A DNA stretch of 7,248 bases from DATKCN01 sp035513175 (GTDB lineage: Bacteria; Chloroflexota; Chloroflexia; Thermomicrobiales; CFX8): contig DATKCN010000015.1 of the NCBI GenBank assembly GCA_035513175.1, forward strand, positions 1 to 7,248, given 5' to 3'. Position numbers and translations under genes: made by a program. The notes under the pieces were generated by a model. It was given only the letters and a program-made list of their open reading frames with translations, did no database searches and was not told where the DNA came from. Below are positions 1 to 6,400 of this stretch, one piece after another. Numbering within the stretch: the first letter of the stretch is position 1; each line of letters opens with the position of its first letter.

Positions 1-2
1 CG

Positions 3-86
3 AGCGGGCATCTGACGATGGCGCCTGATCCAGCGCTCATCGAGGCGGTGCTGGCGGCGCACGCGGGCTGGCGGAGCGAGCGTTAG
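3..86 (+). CDS. C-terminal end of an unidentified protein (5'-truncated by window edge)
   Basis: An open frame enters from the left edge and ends at TAG (84-86), giving 27 visible residues that begin SGHLTMAPDPALIEAVLAAH and end in WRSER. The piece is too short to assign. A Gly-His followed by an acidic/proline stretch and a terminal amphipathic helix about 20 residues later resembles the end of alpha/beta-hydrolases, where the catalytic His sits in a GH motif, but this is only an impression. It converges with the small membrane-protein gene on the other strand, and the two stop codons overlap. The frame could be fortuitous, since GC-rich DNA has many open frames; the tight meeting of stops is mild support that it is real. 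Confidence 0.4.
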   Translation, partial: SGHLTMAPDPALIEAVLAAHAGWRSER

Positions 87-364
87 CTGGCGCTGGCCGG
101 GGCTGCTTCGTCCCGAGCGTCGCTGGTCAGCTCGCCGGCAAGCTTCGTCACGTCATGCAAGGTGTCCTTGCCGCTGGCTGAGATGTCCAGCGTGTCAATC
201 TCCTCGCGAATGCGCCGGAACGCGCGATCGTCCGCCCGGTGCGAGCGCATCTGATACAGCTTCATGACCGCGCCGATGGCGATCAGAATGGCCGCGACCT
301 GCAACACGAGATTGCCCCTGCCGTCCTGACGCGTGGTCGCGCCACGTTTTCGTAACTTGAACAT
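83..364 (-). CDS. Small single-pass membrane protein, hypothetical
   Basis: This encodes 93 residues with ATG at 364-362 and TAA at 85-83. The N-terminus is strongly basic (MFKLRKRGATTRQDGR). One hydrophobic segment follows at about residues 19-36 (NLVLQVAAILIAIGAVMK), then a charged, probably helical region (about 40-82) and an Ala/Ser-rich tail. This is a one-TM membrane protein with a soluble C-terminal part. Both flanks of the TM segment are basic, so topology is unclear. I recognise no family and give no function. A purine-rich stretch (AAGGGAG, about 9 nt before the ATG) is a plausible ribosome binding site. The transporter gene ends 76 nt upstream on the same strand with no obvious terminator between, so the two may be co-transcribed. 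Confidence 0.7.
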   Translation of the reverse strand: MFKLRKRGATTRQDGRGNLVLQVAAILIAIGAVMKLYQMRSHRADDRAFRRIREEIDTLDISASGKDTLHDVTKLAGELTSDARDEAAPASAS

Positions 365-440
365 CTGCCCCCGCTCCCTTCCTGATCGACGGGGATCGTC
401 CTGCGGCCGGTCGTCGCAAGAGGCCTGCCGCGAGCAGCGA

Positions 441-1307
441 TCAGCCGCCCAGCGCGATGGCGATCACCCCGGCGGCGATCAGCGCCGAGCCCGCGATGCG
501 CGCCGCGCCGATGCGTTCCCCCAGCACCAGCACGCCCAGCAGCGTGGCGAAGATGATGCTCGTCTCCCGCAGCGGCACGACATAGGAGACGTTGCTCAGG
601 CGCATCGCCGTCAGCACGATCACGTAGGTCGCCATCGGCAGGATACTGCCGGCCAGCACCGCGCGGCGGTTGTAGCGCCACTCGCGCAGCACCCGGTCGC
701 GCCGCTTAAGTAGCACATAGGGCGCGAGACCGAGCGTCAGCAGCAGGAAAATGCCGTAGACGTAGATGAACGGGTGGATGTGGCTGACGCCGACCTTGTC
801 GATCAATGAATAGGTGGCGATCGTCAGGCCGGTCAGCAGCGCGAAGAACAGCCCCCGCTGGCCGGTCGTGATTTCGGTCGACACGCGGCGCCCCGCGCCC
901 AGCACGCCCACCGTCAGCAGACCAGCGAGGATGCAGGCGATGCCCAGCACGGCCACGACGGTCGGACGCTCGCCCAGCAGCGGCACGGCCAGCAGCGGCA
1001 CCAGCAGCACGCTCGTGCCCCGCGAGACGGGATAGGCCAGCGACAGCGCGCCGTTGGAGTAGGCAGCCGCCAGCGCCGAGAAGTAGACGACGTGCACGCA
1101 GCCGGTCGCCAGCAGGTACGGCAACCCCTCAGCCGGAATCGGGTGGCGCGTGTAGACCACCGCCGCCGGGATGGCGAACAGCACGATGCTGACGAGATTG
1201 AAGGCAAACATGAAGGCCAGCGGGTCGCTCGCCCGCTTCGCCAGCACGTTCCACCCGGCGTGAAAGAACGCCGACACCAGCACCAGGACAACCGCCAATG
1301 TTCCCAC
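441..1307 (-). CDS. DMT superfamily transporter, EamA domain
   Basis: A 288-residue integral membrane protein with about ten hydrophobic helices: roughly 3-23, 30-52, 62-84, 88-110, 116-138, 151-170, 179-200, 215-235, 240-261 and 267-287. Length and layout match the drug/metabolite transporter family with two tandem five-helix EamA repeats. The duplication shows in the repeated LGER motif at residues 111-114 and 262-265, each just after the fourth helix of its half. A basic cytoplasmic loop (KRRDRVLREWRYNRR) precedes helix 8. Family members export or import amino acids, nucleosides and other small metabolites; the substrate cannot be read from sequence. The start is GTG at 1307-1305 with no good Shine-Dalgarno. 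TTG at 1300-1298 (residue 4) is an alternative start. The gene is divergent from ilvD, and an amino-acid substrate would fit that neighbour, but this is only inference. Confidence 0.87.
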   Translation of the reverse strand: MGTLAVVLVLVSAFFHAGWNVLAKRASDPLAFMFAFNLVSIVLFAIPAAVVYTRHPIPAEGLPYLLATGCVHVVYFSALAAAYSNGALSLAYPVSRGTSVLLVPLLAVPLLGERPTVVAVLGIACILAGLLTVGVLGAGRRVSTEITTGQRGLFFALLTGLTIATYSLIDKVGVSHIHPFIYVYGIFLLLTLGLAPYVLLKRRDRVLREWRYNRRAVLAGSILPMATYVIVLTAMRLSNVSYVVPLRETSIIFATLLGVLVLGERIGAARIAGSALIAAGVIAIALGG

Positions 1308-1328
1308 GGGGGAATCGTACCGTGCTGC

Positions 1329-1354
1329 GAGCGGAGAGCGGTGAGCGGTGAGGG
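1329..1354 (+). repeat. Heptanucleotide tandem repeat block (GAGCGGT-like)
   Basis: The bases read as consecutive 7-bp units GAGCGGA, GAGCGGT, GAGCGGT followed by GAGGG, about 3.5 units. The complementary version lies 82 bp downstream (1437-1471), so the two blocks form an imperfect inverted repeat. Short 7-bp tandem repeats of this sort are known as STRRs in other bacteria such as filamentous cyanobacteria. Whether this is a genome-wide family here is not visible from one window. Confidence 0.7.
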
Positions 1355-1436
1355 TCGTTCGCCGGACTTCGTCCCGACTGCTCTTCCGGTGTCAAGCCCG
1401 TTGGCCTCCCTGCTCATCGAACAACTTTCATCACAG

Positions 1437-1471
1437 CCCCTCTCCGCTCACCGCTACCCGCTCTCCGCTCG
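1437..1471 (-). repeat. Heptanucleotide tandem repeat block, opposite orientation
   Basis: Read on the minus strand the bases form units GAGCGGA, GAGCGGG, TAGCGGT, GAGCGGA, then GAGGGG, about 4.7 degenerate copies of the 7-bp unit seen at 1329-1354. In a transcript the two blocks could pair over more than 20 bp around an 82-nt loop. The function is unknown. Confidence 0.7.
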
Positions 1472-1535
1472 ACCGGCCCTTGTGCAATCCGCCCCTTCCG
1501 GCCATCATTGGACTCTCAAACAACGAGCGCGCCAC

Positions 1536-1572
1536 ACCCCTCCCCGCGCCGGGGAGGGGCCGGGGGAGGGGT
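1536..1572 (+). repeat. GC palindrome plus G-run element overlapping the ilvD ribosome binding site
   Basis: A C-rich arm (CCCCTCCCCG, 1537-1546) is followed after a 3-nt loop by its exact complement (CGGGGAGGGG, 1550-1559). A second near-copy, GGGGAGGGG at 1563-1571, is also complementary to the C-rich arm: 1536-1545 pairs exactly with 1563-1572. The right half, 1551-1571, consists of four runs of at least four Gs separated by A, CC and A, a textbook G-quadruplex pattern on the coding strand. Elements of this general look (CCCCTCCCC...GGGGAGGGG) recur between genes in many GC-rich bacteria, so it may be a dispersed repeat. The pairings are exact in the sequence; any regulatory role is inference. 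Confidence 0.75.
1565..1571 (+). promoter_or_regulatory. Shine-Dalgarno sequence of ilvD, inside the repeat element
   Basis: GGAGGGG lies 4 nt before the ATG at 1576, and its GGAGG core lies 6 nt before. This is the strongest ribosome binding site in the window, and it fixes the ilvD start although the frame is open upstream to 1348. It is formed by the last G-run of the palindromic element rather than by a free-standing site. Confidence 0.75.
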
Positions 1573-1575
1573 TCC

Positions 1576-3279
1576 ATGACGGCCACCGAGAGACGAACGA
1601 GATTCGACACGCGCCACAAGAGCCGGGTGATGAATGATGGCCGCGACCGGGCTGCGGCGCGGGCCATGCTGCACGCCATCGGACTATCCGACGACGATCT
1701 CAAGAAGCCGATCATCGGCGTGGCCCACTCGTGGATCGAGACGATGCCCTGCAACTTCGGCCTCAAGCGCCTCGCCCAGCAGGTCAAGGCTGGCATCCGC
1801 GCGGCTGGCGGCACCCCGATGGAGGTCAATACCATCGCCATCTCCGACGGCGTGACGATGGGCACCGAGGGCATGAAGGCCTCGCTCGTCTCCCGCGAAG
1901 TGATCGCCGACTCGATCGAGCTGGTCGGGCGCGGGCACATGTTCGACGCCATCGTCATTCTCGCCGCCTGCGACAAGACCATGCCCGGCTCGGCCATGGC
2001 GCTTATCCGGCTCGACATCCCCGGCTTCGTGCTCTACGGCGGCTCGATCCAGCCCGGACGCTTCCAGAACCGCGATGTCACCATCGTCGACGTGTTCGAA
2101 GGCATCGGCGCCAACGCGGCTGGCCGCATGACCGACGCGGAGCTGAACGAGCTGGAGCACGCGGCCTGCCCCGGCGCGGGGGCCTGCGGCGGGCAGTTCA
2201 CCGCCAACACGATGGCGACGGCGCTGGAGATCCTCGGCATCGCGCCGGTCGGCATGGCGTCCGTTCCGGCGATGGACCCCCGCAAGGAGCAGATCGGCTT
2301 CGCCGCCGGGCAGCTCGTTATGGACCAGCTCGAACGGGGACTACGCCCCAGCGACATCCTGACCCGCCATTCGTTCGAGAACATGATCGCCAGCGCCTGC
2401 GCCACCGGCGGCTCGACCAACATCGTCCTGCACTCGCTGGCGATGGCCCGCGAGGCGGGCATCCCGCTCAACATCGACGACTTCAACGCCATCTCCGACC
2501 GCACGCCGGTCATCGCCGACCTGATGCCCGGCGGCAAGTACACCGCCGTCGACGTGCACAACGCGGGCGGCATCCAGCTCGTCACCCGCCGCCTGATCGA
2601 GGGCGGCAAGGTGGACGGCAGCCAGCTCACGCCGACCGGCAGGACGCTGGCGGAGGAGTGCGAGAGCGCCGCTGAAGCGCCCGGCCAGCAGGTCATCACC
2701 CATACCCACACGCCGTTCAAGGCCACCGGCGGCATCGTCGTGCTGAAGGGCAACCTCGCGACCGAGGGCGGCGTCATCAAGATCGCCGCCGCCGACCGCT
2801 ACTTCCATCAGGGACCGGCCCGCGTCTTCGAGCGCGAGGAGGACGCGATGGACGCCATCACCTCCGGCCGCGTCAACCCCGGCGACGTGATCGTCATCCG
2901 CTACGAGGGCCCACGCGGCGGGCCGGGCATGCGCGAGATGCTGGGCGTGACCGGCGCGCTGGTCGGCGCGGGGCTGGGCGAGACGGTGGCGCTGCTGACC
3001 GACGGGCGCTTCTCCGGCGGCACGCGCGGCTTCTGCATCGGACACATCGCGCCGGAAGCGGCCATGGGCGGCGCTATCGCGGCGGTGCGCGAGGGGGATG
3101 TCATCAGCATCGACGTCGCCAGCCGCTCGCTCTCCGTCGACCTGACCGACGACCAGATCGCCGAGCGCATGCGCGACTGGAAGATGCCGAAGCAGCGCTA
3201 CGGGAGCGGCGTCTTCGCCAAGTACGCGGCGCTGGTGACCAGCGCGGCGGAAGGGGCGGTGACGCGGCCGGGGGTGTAA
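1576..3279 (+). CDS. ilvD: Dihydroxy-acid dehydratase (EC 4.2.1.9)
   Basis: A 567-residue cytoplasmic iron-sulfur enzyme that dehydrates 2,3-dihydroxy-isovalerate and 2,3-dihydroxy-3-methylvalerate to the 2-oxo acids. This is the third common step of valine and isoleucine synthesis and also feeds leucine and pantothenate. The family signatures are present: MPCNF with Cys59, ACDKTMPG with Cys132 and Lys134, CPGAGACGGQFTANTM with Cys204, and DGRFSGGT with Ser480, the presumed catalytic base. Three cluster cysteines spaced 73 and 72 residues apart are typical of [2Fe-2S] IlvD types; the cluster type itself is inferred. Length is normal for the shorter IlvD group, and the N-terminus (RHKSRVMNDGRDRAAARAML) aligns with the family start, which supports ATG 1576 over in-frame starts back to 1348. 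It appears monocistronic, followed by a large inverted repeat. A related sugar-acid dehydratase is less likely given the overall match to IlvD. Confidence 0.95.
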   Translation: MTATERRTRFDTRHKSRVMNDGRDRAAARAMLHAIGLSDDDLKKPIIGVAHSWIETMPCNFGLKRLAQQVKAGIRAAGGTPMEVNTIAISDGVTMGTEGMKASLVSREVIADSIELVGRGHMFDAIVILAACDKTMPGSAMALIRLDIPGFVLYGGSIQPGRFQNRDVTIVDVFEGIGANAAGRMTDAELNELEHAACPGAGACGGQFTANTMATALEILGIAPVGMASVPAMDPRKEQIGFAAGQLVMDQLERGLRPSDILTRHSFENMIASACATGGSTNIVLHSLAMAREAGIPLNIDDFNAISDRTPVIADLMPGGKYTAVDVHNAGGIQLVTRRLIEGGKVDGSQLTPTGRTLAEECESAAEAPGQQVITHTHTPFKATGGIVVLKGNLATEGGVIKIAAADRYFHQGPARVFEREEDAMDAITSGRVNPGDVIVIRYEGPRGGPGMREMLGVTGALVGAGLGETVALLTDGRFSGGTRGFCIGHIAPEAAMGGAIAAVREGDVISIDVASRSLSVDLTDDQIAERMRDWKMPKQRYGSGVFAKYAALVTSAAEGAVTRPGV

Positions 3280-3320
3280 TCCGGCCCCTCGGTGACTGAG
3301 ACAGGAACCGGCGCCCATTT

Positions 3321-3360
3321 CCTCGTAGGGGAGGCCCAACGTGGCCTCCCGCAGCTGGAC
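3321..3360 (+). repeat. Left arm of a ~40-bp inverted repeat (candidate bidirectional terminator or dispersed repeat)
   Basis: This arm carries TCGTAGGGGAGGCCC, then CGTGGCCTCCC and CTGGAC. The reverse complement of 3416-3455 carries the same blocks in the same order. The outer 30 bases agree at 28 positions apart from a 1-nt indel, with weaker agreement inward. The arm also folds on itself: GGGAGGCC (3329-3336) pairs with GGCCTCCC (3343-3350) around a 6-nt loop. It begins 41 nt after the ilvD stop. It could fold as a terminator or 3'-end stabiliser in either transcript, or be one copy of a palindromic repeat family. Confidence 0.75.
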
Positions 3361-3415
3361 ACATCCACCTTCCGCACGACCCGCCACGCAGGTATCGCGT
3401 TGTAAACGGTCGGGC

Positions 3416-3455
3416 GTCCAACCTGGGAGGCCACGCGGGGCCTCCCCTACGAAGG
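3416..3455 (-). repeat. Right arm of the ~40-bp inverted repeat
   Basis: Reverse-complement partner of 3321-3360. It has its own 8-bp hairpin (GGGAGGCC 3425-3432 with GGCCTCCC 3439-3446, 6-nt loop). It starts 40 nt beyond the stop of the minus-strand glycosyltransferase gene, mirroring the spacing on the ilvD side. The two loop sequences differ (CAACGT versus ACGCGG) while the stems are identical. Confidence 0.75.
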
Positions 3456-3495
3456 TAAACCGCCGCGTTCGTGGCGAAGCCCCATGACGCCCGTG

Positions 3496-6400
3496 TCAAC
3501 CAGCCGGGTGCGCGAGGCGTTCGGCGGCATACGCCAGCTTCGACTGGATGCCCGGGTTGCGGGGGGCGAGCGCGGCGGCGCGGGAGAGGCAGTCGTGGGC
3601 GGCTTCCCAGTCGCCACGCGCGAGGTGGGTCTCTCCCATGCCGAACAGCGGGCGCCAGCCCGCCGTGCTGCGGTCGGTCATGATCAGCGCGACGCTTCCG
3701 GCGCAGGCGAGCGCGCGGGCATACGACGCCAGCGCGTCGTCGTAACGTCCCCGGCGGGCGTGCATAACGCCCAGCGCGCAGTGGGCGTCGGAGAAGTCCG
3801 GCAGGAACCGTAGCGCCTGCTCGCACTCGCCGGCGGCCTCGTCGTCCCGCCCCAGGTGAGCCAGCGAGTGGGCGCGGGTCAGATGGGCGGACGCCAGGCA
3901 GTGCTGCTGGTCCGTGTGGCCATTCCGCGCCCAGAGCTGGATCGCACGCTCCAGCCAGGTGGCCGCGTCCTGGTGGCGGCCGAGCGAGCGCAGTGTGAGC
4001 CCCATGTTATAGGCGTGGAAGGGCGCATCCGGCTGCTCGCGCGTCTGCCGCTCGATGAGTGACAGGTAGCGAGTGGCCCGCTCGACAGGATCGCCGACCT
4101 CGCCCAGACACCCGTAGTGGTGGACGACGACCGCGCTGGGGACGGCGCGCAATGGGCGCTGCGGATCGTTGGAGACGACCTGCTCGTGGATGATGCCCTC
4201 GTAACGCAGTCCGTGGCGGTTCGGGAACAGGCGCAGGACGAGGTGCTCGACGAGGCTGGGGTTGCTCTCATCGTCGAGGTGGTTGAGCTGGCGTAGCATG
4301 TAGCCGTTCGGCTGCCCCAGCTGCATCAGGCGCCGGATCTCGGCGTGGCTGGCGGCGTCGATCTCCTGGTCGGCGTCCAGCACGAGAATCCAGTCCTTCG
4401 TGGCGTGGCGCAGCGACTCGTTGCGGGCCTCCGCCCAGTCGCCAGTCCAGGGAAAGTGGAACACGCGCGCGCCGTGCTCGCGGGCGATTTCGACGGTGCG
4501 GTCGGTTGAGCCGGTGTCGACGACGACCAGCTCATCGGCCAGCCCGCGCACGCTGGCGAGCGCGCGCGGGAGCATCCGCTCCTCGTCCTTGACGATCATG
4601 CAGACGCTGAGCTGCGTGCGAGTAGCAGGGGCGGACGCGGCTGGACGCGCGGGCTGGAGCCGAACCGATGGGCGCATGGCGAGCGCCTCGATGCGATCGA
4701 GAGCGATGGCGGCCGCGCGCTCCCAGGTGACATCGCGGAGCACGCGGGCGCTGGCGCGCAGGCCCATCTCGCGGGCGGTAGCGGGGTTGTCGACCATCCG
4801 CATCAAGGCGCGGGCAACCTCGAGCTGGTCGACCGCCAGCCACCAGGGCTTTTCGACCGTCTCGAGATCCCCAACACGGGCTTCGCTCATGGCAACAGGG
4901 TAGCCGGGGACGAAATGACAGATGGTTTCGTCGCAGTAGTCCAGGGCGCCGCCGTAGTGCGGGACGATGACGGGCAGCCCGCAGGCCATGGCCTCGACGA
5001 TGGGCAGTCCGTAGCCTTCGGAGCGGTAGGGGTGCGCCAGCGCGTGGCAGGCGGTATAGAGGCCGGGCATGGCGTCGTCGGGCAGGTCCTGGTCGATGTA
5101 GAGGATTTCGGCCATGCCGGGCGCGGATTGTAGCTGGCGAATGTCGTCGCGCAGCCCCTGTCCACGGTAGAAGGTGTCGGCGCCGGTGTCCTTGATGACG
5201 AAGCAGACGTCATCGGCGGCGCTGAAAGTTTCCAGGTACGTCTCGATCAGCGGCCCAATGCCTTTGCGAGGGATCGTGCCGCCGACGAACAGGATGCGGA
5301 ACGACTTGGTGGTCGGCAGGTCGAGCGGCGTCGCGCCGGGGTGGAAGCGGCGCGGATCGACGCCGAGCGGGACGACATGCACCTTCGACGGATCGACGCC
5401 ACTGCGCAGGTAGCACTCGAGTACGAACGAGCTGGGCACCCAGACCTCGTCAACGAGGCGGTTCAGCGGGTCGATCCAGGCTTTGGGCAGGCTGCCGAAA
5501 TCCCACGGCTGGACGATCACCCAGCGGCCCGATGGCGGCGGGTCGAAGCGTGGCGGCCAGGCCAGGCTGATGTGGACATCCGCGCTCGGGCTGGGAGACG
5601 AATTCACGCGCTGGACGAGCGGCGCGAGCGCGGGATCGTGTGACGCCTCGGGAGGAACGGGGCTGGTGGACACGAGGCTGAGGTCGACCCGGGCCGAGTC
5701 GATGAGCGCGCGGCACAGGTGGCGATTGACGATGGCGTAGCTATGGTTGGAGAACAGGCCGCCCTCCCAGGTCACGCGCGGGCGGCGACTGGGGCTGGGA
5801 CGGCGCGCATCGAGCCCGGACTCGGCCAGGCGCTCGATAACGATCCTGGCCACGCTGTCCCAGCCGTAGGAGGCGCGCACCTGCTCGCGGCCGAGGGCGG
5901 CCTTCGCCCGGACTACGTCGGATCCCTCGAAAACCTGGCGCATCGCGGCGCGCAACTGCTCGACCGACGGCTCCACCCAGCGATGTCCACGATAGCACGG
6001 GGTCTCGTGCCAGGCCGCCGGGGGCACGTCCACCGGCATGGCATCGACGAGCCACGAATTGGAGTCGGTCATGAACTCCAGGTTGCCGGTGGCGCGGGTG
6101 GCGATGGCGGGCAGGCCCATCGCCATGGCCTCCATGTATGGCCGCCCCCAACCCTCCCCCCGCGATGGAAGGACGTAAGCGTCGGCCGAGCGGTAGAGGC
6201 GCGGCATGTCGGCGGGGCGCAGCCGCAGGGCGAGCAGGGCAATGTGGGGAGTGCGCTTCGGATCGCGACCCAGCGAGCGAACGTAGGCGTTGATCGTTTC
6301 CCTCAGGTCGGAGACGGACTGGCCAGCGGGCGGAAACGCCTTGATGGCGAGTGTGACCGGCTCGTCGTAACGGAATTCCTCCACGTAGGCGCGCACGAGC

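Larger units (their letters stand above)
1308..1575. other. Divergent intergenic region between transporter and ilvD
   Basis: This 268-bp stretch must contain the promoters of both divergent genes. I see no convincing -35/-10 pair. A TTGGAC at 1508-1513 has no matching TATAAT-like box about 17 bp downstream. The region is dominated by repeats: a heptamer block at 1329-1354, an opposite-orientation block at 1437-1471, and a GC-palindrome/G-run element at 1536-1572. A short perfect hairpin (GGAC-TTC-GTCC) occurs within the spacer between the heptamer blocks. No T-box-like or branched-chain-amino-acid leader peptide is apparent. Confidence 0.7.
3280..3495. other. Convergent intergenic region between ilvD and the glycosyltransferase
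   Basis: This 216-bp gap separates two 3' ends and holds no credible gene. Its main content is the inverted repeat pair at 3321-3360 and 3416-3455 with a 55-nt spacer. The flanks are 41 nt (ilvD side) and 40 nt (glycosyltransferase side). No hairpin followed by a T-run is present, so a classical intrinsic terminator is not seen. Confidence 0.75.

Noticed and set aside
365..440. Intrinsic terminator between the transporter and the small membrane-protein gene
   Set aside because: No strong hairpin followed by a T-run on the minus strand was found; the genes are more likely read on one transcript.
1508..1535. TTGGAC as a possible sigma-70 -35 box for ilvD
   Set aside because: No A/T-rich -10 element lies at the proper distance; the downstream bases are GC-rich.
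1348..1575. Upstream extension of ilvD to an in-frame GTG at 1348
   Set aside because: The extension would translate heptamer repeats and the palindromic element, is not part of known IlvD proteins, and the strong SD is correctly placed for ATG 1576.
1731..2675. + strand open frame (314 codons) in another frame of ilvD
   Set aside because: Extremely Arg/His-rich translation typical of an out-of-frame reading of GC-rich coding DNA; the true frame carries all IlvD motifs.
2341..3387. Minus-strand open frame (348 codons) antisense to ilvD
   Set aside because: It lies within conserved ilvD sequence, has Ala/Arg/Gly/Asp-biased low-complexity composition, and runs into the inverted repeat. No motif supports it.
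3321..3455. CRISPR array or transposon ends
   Set aside because: There are only two inverted arms rather than regularly spaced direct repeats, no transposase frame lies in the 55-nt spacer, and no clear flanking target duplication is seen.
3104..3826. Minus-strand open frame (240 codons) spanning the ilvD end, the inverted repeat and the glycosyltransferase end
   Set aside because: It overlaps two well-supported genes and both repeat arms, and its Arg/Pro-rich product has no recognisable fold.
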